A stretch of DNA of 57,582 nucleotides, from assembly GCA_001179505.1 (NCBI GenBank), contig CDMY01000033.1, positions 22,949 to 80,530 of the forward strand, given 5' to 3'. Source of the DNA: Vitrella brassicaformis (taxonomy: Eukaryota > Sar > Vitrellaceae). Positions 8,781 through 20,642 of this stretch are shown here, piece by piece. Position numbers and translations under genes: made by a program. Within the stretch, counting starts at the first letter, position 1, and the number at the start of each line of letters is the position of its first letter. Under the pieces are notes generated by a model. The model searched no databases. It saw only the letters and a list, made by a program, of their open reading frames with translations, and was not told where the DNA came from.

Positions 8781-11700
8781 ATGGATCTCGAGATCCCGAT
8801 GCAGGGCGAGGCGGCCCAGGAGAGCACGAAGGCCTCGTCGGTCGTCGAGAGGGGCAGCAGCAAGAGGGGGAGCTTGTGGTCATCTTCACACCACAAGCCA
8901 GAGGAGCAGCAGCGGCCGGCTGGTCTGGGGAGCTGCCTGGAGTGCTTTGGTGGTTTGGTCAAGAGCGTCAGGCCGGAGTGCTGCTGGTCACGCAGCTTTG
9001 CTGAAGTCGACCGTAAGCACAACCACACACAAACACACGGTAGCAAACACAACACGACACACATGGAAGAGTGTGTGTCTGTCGTGTGTCTGTCCATCAG
9101 CTCCTGTGCGGGAGTTTCAGCCGACATTTTGGGACGCGGTGAGTCAGCTGGGCCTCGCATGGCGGCTGTACAAGTTCATCCGGCACGAGAAGAGAGACGG
9201 CCTCCTGCCGTGGATCGACCCGTTCGCTCCCAAGAAGCCGCACACCAACCACGGTGAAAGCAAGGGGCGAGGCAAGGGGTGCAGTGCACGTGTGTGAGCG
9301 GCCCGCCCTTGTTGGTGGACGGATGTATCTGGTCTGGTCTGGTGCGTGTTGCGGTGCAATGTGGTTAGGTGTGCCATGTGGTGGGCTCGGGTGCGGCTCT
9401 ATCGGTAGGTGACTGATAACGAGGTGGTGGAGGGAGGGATGGCTGCCATTCTCACTCTCCCATCTGTGTCATGTTGGTGCTTGTGTCTGCTCTGCAGGGC
9501 GGGGATACCGCGGCGCTTTCAACCGCTTTTGTTTGCGGCCCGGGCGAGTGGAGGAGGTCGAACCCATCGCCAACCAATTCTCGGTGATTGATGCCGCTGG
9601 CACACAAGCGAGAAGAGCAGCGGCACTGTGCCTGTCCTGTTCTGTCTGGTCGTTCGCTGATCAGGTCCGTGTGTGTCTGAAGGAGAGCCATCGGAGAGCG
9701 GCTGGCGTGCTCAACCCTGATTTCCGGGCCGGTGAAGCGCAGGATGCGGCCTGCTGCTCATGCAGGTAGGTACCTACCAACACTGCACTGCACGTGACCA
9801 ACCAACAGCGTCCCGCCATGGCAAAAGATGCACCGAGTGTCCCCCTGCTGTCTGTCTGTCTGTCTGTGTCCTGCAGGCAACGGTCGATGTCCCGTTCGAT
9901 AAGCAATCCCGACGACATCGACCACCACCAGAGCCCCTTTCTCTCCTCTTCACCCCCTACGGCACCCTCCTCCAACAGCAACCACCACCACCAGCAGCAG
10001 CAGCGGTCTGCCGTTGAGCCGTTGTCGTCATGGGTGCCCTGGCACGAGGCGGGTGTCACGCGCAAGGGGCGGAGAGAGAAGGGCGGTCAGCAGCGCGACA
10101 GCCGTGGCCATGAGCAGCAGCTGGCGAGCGATGCTCTGGCAAACACGTAAGCTGCGAGGGAAAGGGATGGAGGTGTGTACGAGACTGTGTCTTGCTTTGG
10201 TTGCAGTCAGTACCACGGCCGTTTCCCGAGGAGCTGGACGGAGTACTCAGACGTATTCGGTGAGCGAGACGAGACCCAGACACGGCTTCTCTTCTCCACG
10301 ATCATTTGTTCATGTCGTCTTGTGCTGTGTGTCAGGTTTGGGTGTCCATTTAGTGTGCAAGCAGGTGTCGCCCTTCATCCCTCACCAGTACGTCGACAGC
10401 TGCCTGCCCGTCTCATGCTTCCAATGGCTCATACACAACGCAAACGACGAACCCGCAGAGGCAGGCGCAAACCACACCACATCACACTGCACTGCACCAC
10501 AGAGCTTCCTATCCTATGCCCCCACTCCACTGCTGTGTTCTTCTGTGTGTTGCTTGTAGGTGTCCCTGATGTTCACCTGGCAGAATGAGGTCCGCGACGA
10601 TGACGGCGTGCGTGGCGGCCACTGCCACAGGCCATTCGAGGGCCCCCAAGTCAGCAGCGGCGTGCTGCTGCACCACTCGCTCCCCCCAGACAAGACCGCC
10701 CAGCGCGACGGCGCCGTCACCCTCACCGAGTCGGCCGCAGACCCCCTGACCTTCGGCATTGCCGTCAGGAGCGACGATGGCGTCGAGGGCTCATGCTGCC
10801 CGGTCTTCGACTGCAACGGCACCGGCAACGACATATGGCGGCCGTTCTCCCGCTCTGGGCGGCTGCAGGCGCAGCCCGGCGACATCAATCCGGAGGTCAA
10901 CCTGCCCGTCTCGAGGGAGGGGGAGAGGTGGGGGGCGGGGGTGTGCGGTAAGGTCACGGTGCCGCCGCGCTCCTCCAGACGTGTGACGTTCGCTCTGTCG
11001 TGGGATATGCCCGTCGCCCGGTTCCCCCTGGGCCATCCGTGGCGACGGCGGTACTCGACGCTGTTTTATGAGGGTGAGGACTTCGTCAACGGCGGAGTGT
11101 TTGACCCGTTTCCTGGCGAGGAGAGGGGCGGGCTGTCGACCTGCAATGTTGCCGCACAGCTGTGCGAGTATGCCATGCGCAAGGTGAGCAAACAGGGAGG
11201 GCGGGAGGCGGACAGGGAAGGGACAGGGCGGGGAGGTTGTGAGTTTGCCGATGCGATGAGTATGTTGTGTACGTGCTGGTGTGTTCAGATGGAGCATTGG
11301 GAGAGTGAGATTGAGGCGTGGCAGCGGCCGGTGCTCGACGATGCCACACTGCCACAATGGTTGGCGCCTGTAGCAAGCAACAGATACACACGGAGAGAGA
11401 GGTGAGTTGTCTTGGTGCTTGTCTTGTGTGTGTTCACTCACTCACCCAGGTACAAGTCGGCTCTCTTCAACGAGCTGTACTTCCTGGTGGAGGCGGGGAC
11501 GCTGTGGACGAACGGCAAGCCATGGAAGAACAACGTCAAACAGCCCATACAGCCATGGTAGGTAACACACACAACACATTACAACACATCGCCCACACAC
11601 GAATGGCTGGCCCCTACTCGATTGATTGTACCATACCATCCTGCCTTTCGCTCTCTCTCTCTGTCACCAGGTGGCAGCCCCTGGCCGCACAGGCTCTCTC

Positions 11701-14497
11701 AGCCCCGCTCTCCGTCCCCTCCCACCTGGCGTCGTCCATCAAGCGCCGCGCCAGGTGGCCCCTCTTCGCCGCATGGACCACCAAAGCGCGCGACCCACGC
11801 CTCAGCCTCTACACCCCGCCCACATCCACCGCTCCGCCCTCCTCCTCCGTCACGCCAGCCTCGCCCCTCTCCAGCCAGAATTCTTCCCCCGTCTTGGCGC
11901 CGTTTGTGGTGTGCGATAACGGAGGGCTGCAGCAGAAGGTGCGGACGGCGTGTGTGGTGCCGACCCTGGCTGATGCGGAGGGGTGCGAGCAGGCTCACCT
12001 GATGTCCCTGAGGAGGGGAAACGGGACGATTGCCAATGTTGGCGGCGGGTCGGATGGCGACAGCGACGTGCACTTGTGCGACATTGGCGACGAGAAGAGC
12101 GCGGAGCCGTTTGGTCATTTCCTGTACCTGGAGGGGCTGGAGTACCTCATGTACAACACATATGACGTGCACTTCTACGCATCCTGGGCACTGGTGGGTC
12201 AATGGGCGGGAGGGAGGGAGGTTCACTCAGGGGGAACAAGACAACCACAGCCACAGCAAGCAGATCTTTTCCTCCTAGATCTTTTCCTCCTGTCTGTCTA
12301 CCTGTGTGTGTGTGTGTGTGTCGTCAGCTGGCGCTGTTTCCCCATCTGGAGCTCAGCCTGCAGCGGGACTTCGCCAGAGTAAGCCGCACACCCATGTCCA
12401 TGCGCCCAGCGACAACAGACATAGACAAGTACATTCATCTGTGTGTGCGTCAGGCCGTCCTTCGCGAGGACGAGGAGGAGCGCACATACGTCTACCAAAT
12501 GAACCACCGGGGCAAGCGGAAAGAACAAGGTCAGCGAGCGAAGCGAAGCGGGCCATACAGATAGTCAAACAAACCACACTGACCGAATTGTCTCTCATGA
12601 CGGACGTCAGGCTGTGTTCCGCACGACATGGGTGGCCCGGGCGAGGCGCCCCTCGTGATGCCCAACTGCTACAACCTCCACCACACAGGCAACCAACCGA
12701 CGCACAGACAGACAGACACACACCCACACGCCCACATGATGCGGTCTCGTTGTTCGTTTGTGTGCAGACGACTGGAAGGACCTGCCGTGCAAGTTCCTGC
12801 TGCAGGTGTGGCGTGACTACCACGTCACGCGGGACGCCTCCTTCCTCCAGTTCTGCTGGCCCGCCATCGAGCTCTGCCTCAAGCGCACACTGCGGTTCGT
12901 CGACGCCAGCCACGGCCTTATTGTGCACGGCGGCTGGCCCGACCACACCTATGACGCATGGAGCGTCGATGGGGTGAGTGGGCGAGCAATGGGAAGGTTC
13001 CTTTGTCTGATGTTCTTGACCCGTGTGTGTGTGTGTGTGTGTGTGTTTGTGTGTGTAGTTTTCGGCTTACACAGGAGGATTGTGGGTAGCGGCGCTTCAC
13101 GCGTATCTGGCGATGGTGCCTGTGGTTGAGGCGATTGGCGGGGTGGACATCACCCTGGAGGTGGACGAGATCAGGGAGCTGCAGAAGAGGGCCGAGGCCT
13201 GCTGGGAGGTGCGCATGGAAGACTGGGAGAAAGGGAGAACACAGCACAGCAGTAGTGCTCTCCCTCCCACGTGGCTGCCTGTCGTGTGCGTGTGTGGTGT
13301 GTAGGACCTGCTTTGGGACCCCGACAAGCAGTATTTCCTCTACGACAACATCGGTATGTCAAACGCACTTCTTCAGCCAGCGGCACACAACGATCGTTGT
13401 ATGCAACGATCGTTGTATGGCCTCTTTGTCCACTGCCTGCAGACAACAACAGCGTCCACTCCGACCAGCTGGCGGGGATCTGGTACTCGCGCGCCACGGG
13501 CCTCCCATACGCCGTCAACGACGACAAAGTCACCGCCGCCCTCAAGGTCACCACGACACACACACCACAAGCCAAAAAGACACCATATCGCGGACACTAC
13601 TGACCCATCCCTCGTTGTGCGTTCTTTCAGACGGTGTATGAGGCCAACGTGGGCGGCTTCCAGAACGGCCGATGGGGTGCGGTCAACGGGATGCACCCAA
13701 ACCTCAAGTCGATCGACAACTCGTGCATCCAGTCGAGGGAGGTGTGGACGGGCGTGACGTACGCCTTGGCGGCCACCATGCTGCAGTCGGGGCTGGACAC
13801 CGAGGCCTTCGTGACGGCGGGCGGCATCTGGCAGGCCTGCTGGCGGGATCTGGGGTTCTGGTACCAGACGCCGGAGGCATTTGACGTCCATGGCAGGTCA
13901 GTGGGGGGACCGGCAAACACACAGAAGGCATCTTCTCATCCATCTCTCCATGTGTGCCTCGTTCTGGTCAGGTTTCGTTCTCTGGCGTACATGCGTCCCC
14001 TAGCCATATGGGCCATGCAATACGAGATCGACCAGCGCAAGAACACCCAGCCCATGAACATCAGTCTGCCCGCAGTCTCCCGCCACCTTACCCCACTCGA
14101 CGCACTCATCCCCGACCCTTCGCCCGCGCCATCGCCCACGTCATCTCCCGACAACCGACAGATCGAGCTCGTCCCCACACACAGGACGCCACTCCCACCC
14201 CTCCTCAGCGACGAGAGGAGGGAGAGGGAGAGGGAGAGAGAGGACAGCGATGGTCTGATGCTGCCGTCGCTGGTGGGTCGCGCAGCGAGTATGGGGAGCG
14301 AGGACGCAGCTGCGGCTGGTGCTGGGGATTGGTGCGTGAAGGTGAACGGCGGTGGGTCGTCGTCCTGCCGTGACGAGAGCAATCGGACGAACAGAGGCTT
14401 CTCCCCGGCCATCAGCTCATCCTCATTCTCGCCGGCAATGGGGACGTCCCCGTTGCCGAGACGGCGGTCGGAGGCATCATGCGAGAAGGGGGCGTAG
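8781..14497 (+). CDS. Non-lysosomal glucosylceramidase, GH116 family (GBA2 type)
   Basis: Twenty exons: 8781-9012, 9101-9253, 9498-9583, 9665-9765, 9877-10146, 10207-10259, 10336-10460, 10560-11183, 11289-11401, 11450-11557, 11671-12193, 12328-12378, 12454-12529, 12611-12688, 12768-12973, 13059-13208, 13305-13353, 13443-13546, 13631-13896 and 13972-14497. They total 3894 bases, 1297 residues. GH116 landmarks run in order: [109 protein letters not shown] and [16 protein letters not shown]. Glu594 (FNELY) and Asp927 (TYDAW) fall where I recall the GH116 nucleophile and acid/base. The enzyme cleaves glucosylceramide at the cytosolic face of ER/Golgi membranes. It is longer than animal homologues (~930) because of a His/Gln/Ser-rich insert (exon 5), an insert in exon 11 and a ~130-residue Ser/Pro tail. 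Two introns (10461-10559, 12689-12767) are GC-AG. Confidence 0.92.
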
Positions 14498-15504
14498 GGA
14501 CGGAGGGAGGATGAGTGTGTGGGGGGGGGTGGTATTGCTTTGTTTTGTTCTGTTTTGTTGATGGTGTTGCGTGTGATGGATTGGGCGTGTCGCCACTCGT
14601 TGCGGATGGACACAAGATGGTGCTCATCCGCTGTGCCCAGCGGATGGTATGTTCCATCATGTATTCATGTGCAACGGCTGGACCGACCAGTGCACCACAC
14701 GCACACGTGACGAAGACAGATGAGATGCTATGGCCTCCGATGGAGAGGGGACGATTCCTTGGTCCATGTTTTTGAATTCGCTGTGGTGCGCTTTTGTTTC
14801 CGATGCGTTTGTTGTCCGGGAGGCCGATCAGCGAGTCTCTCAGTTGGGTCGGTCTCTCTCTCTCAGTGGCTTCTCCTGTGTGTGCGTCGGTGTGTGTCGT
14901 GTACAGGGAGAGTTCATCTGGCTAGTGCTTTATTGCGTCGTTGGTCTGTGTCTGTGTGTATAGGGCGGGAGGGAGGGAGAGAGGGAGGGCCGTCGATGGC
15001 TGCGTGCGTGTGTCTTGCTGATGAGTGCGAGGGCGAGTGCCGTCTTCCTCCTCTTTCAACACGTGTTGGCGTGTGTACGTGGCTGAGCTGCCTGCCTGGC
15101 TGCCTGAATTGCACTGCTTGGTTTGATGTGCAGTCGGCTGGCCACACAGTCAGCGATCTGCCTTGCTAAGATGGATGGTTCATGGTGGATGTGGGTGTGT
15201 GTGGGTGTAAGTGTGGACGCCAGCAAACCACATCGGCTTTTTTCCCCAGACCCGATGTGACAGACCGACAGACACTGCTTGTAGTGAAGACACTCAAACC
15301 AAGTCAATTGCCGACATGAGTTCAGAACCGAAAGACGGTCGATCCATCAGACATGCACACGCATGCACCAGCCACACGGTCTTCATGTGATGCCTTGTCG
15401 TGTGTGACTCGACAGACACACAGCCTGACGTCACACAAACATTTCAGACCCACGTACACAGAAACGCCGTGAGTCCTTGCCTGGGAAGCAGGCCACTCTC
15501 ACCG
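14498..15504. other. Convergent intergenic region
   Basis: Lies between two gene 3' ends (GH116 gene and F-box copy 1). It holds GGGA-rich purine tracts (14960-14990) and TG-rich stretches; no gene seen. Confidence 0.6.
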
Positions 15505-18500
15505 TTACAGGACACGAGTTGCCTTCACGAGCACAATCCTTCCATCCTCATGCTTCCGTCTGTTGATGGTGAAGCCGCCCACTCGAGTGCCGTCGGGGAG
15601 CAGCGCATGAATGGCATCGCCAAGGTCGCCAGGCAGCATGTGATACACCTCCACCTCCACCCCCACACGCATCAGGCCACGGACACCGGCGGTGAGCAGA
15701 GACGTCAGTCCGTCGCGGATGATCTTGGCGGCGGCAGAGGCCTCCAGCCCATGGGGCACTGAATGACGACACACAGACAAGGAGGATGGACACAAACACA
15801 AGGTGAACCGACGAGCTCCTTCCTGCACTCACTGCCCTCCCGGCATACCTTCTAAGCGCATTTCTATCTCTCGAACCGACGGCAGGCCATTCGACCCCCA
15901 GCCGTCAAAGGCGCCGCCCTTCATGAGACTGACCGCAACAACATCGACAGTGCCCTGCGGGAGAATGACCGAAACTGACCCACCCACACCGACATTTGTC
16001 ACCACCCTCCCCGCCCCGAGCGCCTCCAGCACACCACTCCTGTCCTGTGCACTGACAGCTCCATCAAAATTCACCCTCCCCAAATCCGCTCTGAACCCCA
16101 CCCTCACCACCTCCCTGGGCATCTTGTGCACCAGCAAACGGCCCGCAGACCCGCCCAGAGGGCTGTAGACACACAGCTCTCTCGCCCAGAGGGCAGTTGG
16201 GAACTGCTGCAGGTGGTTGATGATGGCGGGGGCGGGTGGTGTGGTGCCGCGAGGGGGGACGAAGCCAAAGGCATTCGCGACCAACACGTAATCGCACGTT
16301 GACGAACGAGAGGCTCGATGCGATGTCGATGGCCGCCGGGCTGGGGTCGTCGATGGGGTGGGTGATGTCGTGCTGGCTGATGGCGTAGGTCAACTTGTCC
16401 GCCTGCCGTGCCGCCTCCTTGATGGCCGTCTTGATGAAGGGCGAGGGGCGAGGAGGGAATGCGTCGGCGTAGAAGACGGCCAAGTTGAAGAAGCCCCCCA
16501 CAATCCGCACGTTGAGCGGGACGTTCGGCGAGGTGCAGCAGGTGTTGATGAAGCCGTCGACGGACAGCAGGGCAGAGAGGTCGTCGTGGCCCGCGAATGG
16601 TGGGATCTCCACGTCGAGGCTCGTCAGCGACTTGCGGCAGCCACGGGAAGTGAGCACGTCCTTGAAAGAAAGAAAGAGAGAAGAACGTCAATCGTCTGTG
16701 TGCACAAACAGATGAGGCCTCCCCTGTGTGATGATTGCCTACCCGCAGTCGTCTCACTCCTGCCAGGTATTGCTCTGCTGTCTCCCAACCACCGTGACGC
16801 TTAATCCCTCCGATGGTCTTCAAGTGGCTGAGCGGCCCTGGTTGGCCGCCAGGTGCCTCGGGGAAGTGCTCAAACACAGCCGCCCACTGCCCCCATGACC
16901 GCCATCGCCCCCCAACCTCTTTCAGCGACTGAGACGAGCTGATGAACCGGCCCAGCTCGTCGACATCCCAGCCATCCTGATCCATACGCTCGAGTGCGGG
17001 CATCTTCCAGCCCCTGTCGGCCAGCACACTGTGCTCACCGACGGCTCCGGTGACGGCCCTGAGGGCATGGAGAGTGGGGAACTCGGCGAGGGGGCCAGGG
17101 AGGGAGAGCGAGTGACGTGTGCGAGTGGGGGCGCGTGGTGAAGTTGATGGTCTCCAGCGATCCCTCCGCCATGAGCTGCTGCCCCTCCTTCTCGCGCGCC
17201 TCGCGCCGCCCGGCCGCATGGCCCTCCACGATGCTTATCATGCTGCCCAGACACCACAACCAGTCGCGGCGTCGCTGCACGAAGGTGAGGGCCGTCAGGT
17301 TGACGAGCCGTCTGCCAGCTGGAAGGCCTCCTCAGGCGTCAGGCTCTCCCAGAAGTGACGGTCGCCCTCGGTCGAAGAGTCGATGGCGACGTGTGTCTGT
17401 TGGTGGAGGGCTGCCGTGTGGATGAGGGAGGGGCTGCTCTGCGTGGCACCAAAGGATGATTGCTGCCCGAAGGCCGGACCGCCAAGCATGCTGCCCCGAG
17501 CTGACAATGACGGTCCACTGACTGAAGACGACGCCGCCACACCTGATCGACCTACACACACATGCAGGCAGTAGGAGATTGATCCATCCATCCATCCATG
17601 TGTGTGTTGTCCCTCATGTCAGTCACCTGTGCCGCCAGTGATGCTGCCGCCGAACATGCCAGCCGTCCCAGTGGCAGCCCCGCCCTGGCCAAACAGACTC
17701 CCTCTGCCAGCGCCGCTGCTTGTCGACCTGACTTCGCCGAAGAGAGAGCCACCTCCCGACGCTGCCGCCCCACCATGAAAGAGATCGCAACCTCCTCCCG
17801 TGGATGCCTTGCCGAAGTCGAATGGGCCGCTGGCGGGTGTGGCTGTCGACTGTGATGTGGTTGGCGCTTGGGCAGGCGCGAAGATGCCGGCGAAGAGGGG
17901 CGCTGGGGCTGTGGTGGTAGTGGTGGGGCTGGTGGGGTTTGGACGGGCAGCACTCACGCGCTTGGCGCGGGACCGTGGTTTGTCCGCAGGTGTGGCTGCG
18001 CCCATTGTAAACAGCGACGAGGGACGGCCGCCTGATGACGCAGCTGCGGCAGCACTCGACATGGCCCCCTCTCCCGTCGATGTGCCGATCAGAGATGGTC
18101 CGCTAAACAGAGAGGGGAGCGATGCCGCACCCGGCAGCGCCCCGTCGGCCGTGTCCTCCTTCGATGCCGCCATGGTCTCGCCCTTGAGGGGTCCAAAGGC
18201 GGCGCCCGCAAAGAGCGGACCGCCAGTGGTCGACGGCAGGGCGGAAGACGATGCCATGAGGGAGTCGGTGCTGCGAGGGGGAGGGAAGATGGCCGACAGC
18301 TCGCGAGGGGTCATAAGGCTGAACACTTTCCCCAGAAGGTCCTCGCTGAAGCGTTCAGGTGCCTGAGGCAGAGACAAGACCAAGGGAGATAGACATGAGA
18401 GTGGCTGACATCGGTCGTGTGTCGTGTGTGGCCGTGTGTACCTTCTTGCTAACATCCCACACCTGCACACACACCACACCACACACCAAAGCACCACAGA

Positions 18501-18964
18501 CAAACATCACAGAGTGCCATCCAGGGAGCTTTCTGCTGACGTGTGTTTGCCTACCACGGGTGGCTGTGGGCTCGTCTGTGTGTCTGTGTTGGTCTGGTGC
18601 GGCACCACTCGTATGAACTCCTCCCCCCTCCGGCCGACCTCCCTCATGTAGAGCGCCGTCCCCTCGTGCAGAGTGCCCGCCTTCATGTAGACTACATGCG
18701 GGTCGACGCTATAAATTCTGGCGGTGACCCACACGTAGTCATTGGTCGGAGCCCTCCTGGAGCTCGACAGCAACACAACACGGGTGCCCTCTTTGTAACG
18801 ACTACTCGCAGACCGTCCCATCACCTGATGAAACGAAGACAAGCAAACGAAGAAATGATTGAATCATTGACGGTGGCACACGATGAGTGTGTGTGTGCTG
18901 TGCCTTGACTCACCTCGGCCTGATGCGCAGCACCGGCAGATGAAGATGAAGACGAAGCTGCCAT
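15505..18964 (-). pseudogene. F-box/FG-insert family, copy 1 (frameshifted)
   Basis: The exon pattern matches the intact copy 4: 18964-18914, 18824-18555, 18462-18442 (21-base microexon), 18362-17627, 17542-16743, 16660-15849 and 15758-15505. The N-terminal small-barrel-like domain and the F-box first half (APERFSEDLLG...MTPREL) are open. The FG-type insert (SLFGE, GSLFGQGG, LFAGIF, DFGK) is open too. In exon 5 a one-base deletion after EEAFQL (about 17317) brings a stop. A second slip lies in the Pro-rich linker near 17090, and a third follows SFVNVR near 16297; the family sequence then resumes in a new frame (FGFVPP, APAIINHLQQFP). The exon 6 acceptor is AAG where relatives have TAG. Three independent frame breaks argue for a decayed gene rather than one sequencing error. 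Confidence 0.75.
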
Positions 18965-19605
18965 GGCGGCACTCAACCACGGCTGACGAGAAGAGCACAC
19001 GTGTGTGTGTGTGTGTGTGTATCGCTCTCGGCATCTGTGTGCTGCTTGCCGGCGAGATGTGTCGAGCAGAATCCAATGAGCGATGGCTCTCTGTCAGCCG
19101 AGGCTTTTATCGAGGAGGCCGACCTCCCCAGGGCACTCACGCCGACTCTGAGTGCTAATCCGCTGTAAAACACGCTAATCTATTCCTCGAAGGCGAGCTC
19201 ATTCGCTGAGCTCGCGATCAATTCATGAACGCTTTTATTCATGGCCAGCCGATTGATCACTCCAAATGGGACCACAGTGACGTCAGCGACGACGACAATG
19301 GAGAAGAAACAAGCAGCCACAGACAGCCGACAGTCACGAGATTCGATGCGCCGCAGGAAGTGACCGGTGGCGGCATAAAGGACGAGGCACTCATCCGGCC
19401 GTCGGCAAGTGCTGCTGCTGCCCCTCCGCCCCGCCACGGGTCGAGGGAACCGAAGATCTGCCGCGGGTCATGACGGGCGAGGCGGTGAGTGGCCTGCCGA
19501 CGAGCCGATGGACATCGACAGGGGCCTCCCATTGTGTGCGGGGCGAGGCGGCCTGGCCAGCGGATCTGACGAGGAATGGCAGGGCCACTGACAGACACCA
19601 CTGGT
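18965..19605 (-). promoter_or_regulatory. Conserved upstream module of F-box copy 1
   Basis: Matches, as reverse complement, the region upstream of copy 4 (about 51285-51925) along nearly its whole length, including the segment beginning TCAGTGGCCCTGCCATTCCT. It holds the palindrome GGAGGCCGACCTCC at 19114-19127 (150 bases before the ATG) and a perfect CRE-like TGACGTCA at 19278-19285. Promoter function is inferred from position and from conservation among the four copies. Confidence 0.6.
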
Positions 19606-19690
19606 CAGAGAGGGAGCAGGGACAAGCAAATGGATGACGACATACATGTAGAGGGGTGGCCCCGTGTGGGTGGCTTCCTTTCTCGCATTC

Positions 19691-19832
19691 AGATCTCAGT
19701 CGCGCTATGGCCTGACGGTGAGCGTCATCGTGCCGCCAGATACCGGTGCACGGGATTTCCGCATCAACCTAGACGAGCAGCACCTCACCGTCATCTGCAA
19801 AGGGCAGAAGGTGACGTTCGGCGGCCGGGTCG
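19691..19832 (+). pseudogene. CS-domain-like (NudC/p23 fold) fragment
   Basis: A ~45-codon open stretch reads RYGLTVSVIVPPDTGARDF...HLTVICKGQKVTFGG. Its alternating hydrophobic pattern and lkG-like motif resemble a CS/HSP20-like domain of NudC-type proteins. I found no start codon, no convincing partner exons and no complete domain, so I call it a remnant. A real short gene with unseen exons is possible. Confidence 0.35.
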
Positions 19833-20120
19833 CATTGATTTCCATAGTGGCTATGGGAAACAACAACGGTCAGGTCGACAGACACCTCTGCTCGTCGAAT
19901 GTCATCATGGTTCTCTCCCTTTTGTGTCTGCAGTGCGCGTGACTGTGAGTACGACTGAGGCACCGGTGTGTGCGAGTGGTGCCTTTAACGAGTGGTGCCT
20001 TTAAGGACCGCTTCCCCGAGACGACCGCCCTGGCTCGCACAGATGGTCTTCGACCAATAGACAGCCGACAGCAGCTGTACCAAATGACAGGTGCCTAAGG
20101 CGTCCACACGAGCAGATGCA

Positions 20121-20196
20121 GATCCACACACACAGACACACACACACGCACACGCACACGCACACGCACACACACAGAGAGAGAGAGAGAGAGAGT
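20121..20196. repeat. (CA)n/(GA)n microsatellite
   Basis: CACACA-rich tract grading into GAGAGA, between F-box copy 1 and the channel gene. The rest of 19833-20642 shows no gene. Confidence 0.9.
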
Positions 20197-20642
20197 GTGA
20201 TGCCCTGCTCTTTCCATGTGTCTGTGGATGCGTCAGGATGAGTGGCCGAGGTGGTGCTGCTACTGCTGCTGACGTGAGAGTGAGTGGTCGAGGGATGGAT
20301 GGCTCGATTGAAGCTGGCAATTGACAGACTCTCTTTTTTTCGTTTTTGCGATTGGCCCTTGTTATCTGATTTGGTCGGATGCGTGTAATGGCTGGTGGGG
20401 TGAGGGTGTGTGAACCAACAGCTCAATTGCCGCCATGCATGCATTGAGAAAAACAAGGCAGGAATGCACGGAAACACATGCGTGCGTGTGTGCGTGTGCG
20501 TCCGTGCATGTGCCTTGATGTGGCGTTGTTGACGTTGCAGTGTGGAGATGTACGATGCGACAGACAATGCTTGTTATGAAGATGCTCAACCAACTTTGTC
20601 CATTCACGTGTTCGATCCATCGGCTCACACCAACGGTCATTC

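Noticed and set aside
20500-20640. Start of a separate small gene before the channel stop
   Set aside because: No start codon plus splice pattern; the only protein-like segment belongs to the last exon of the channel gene.
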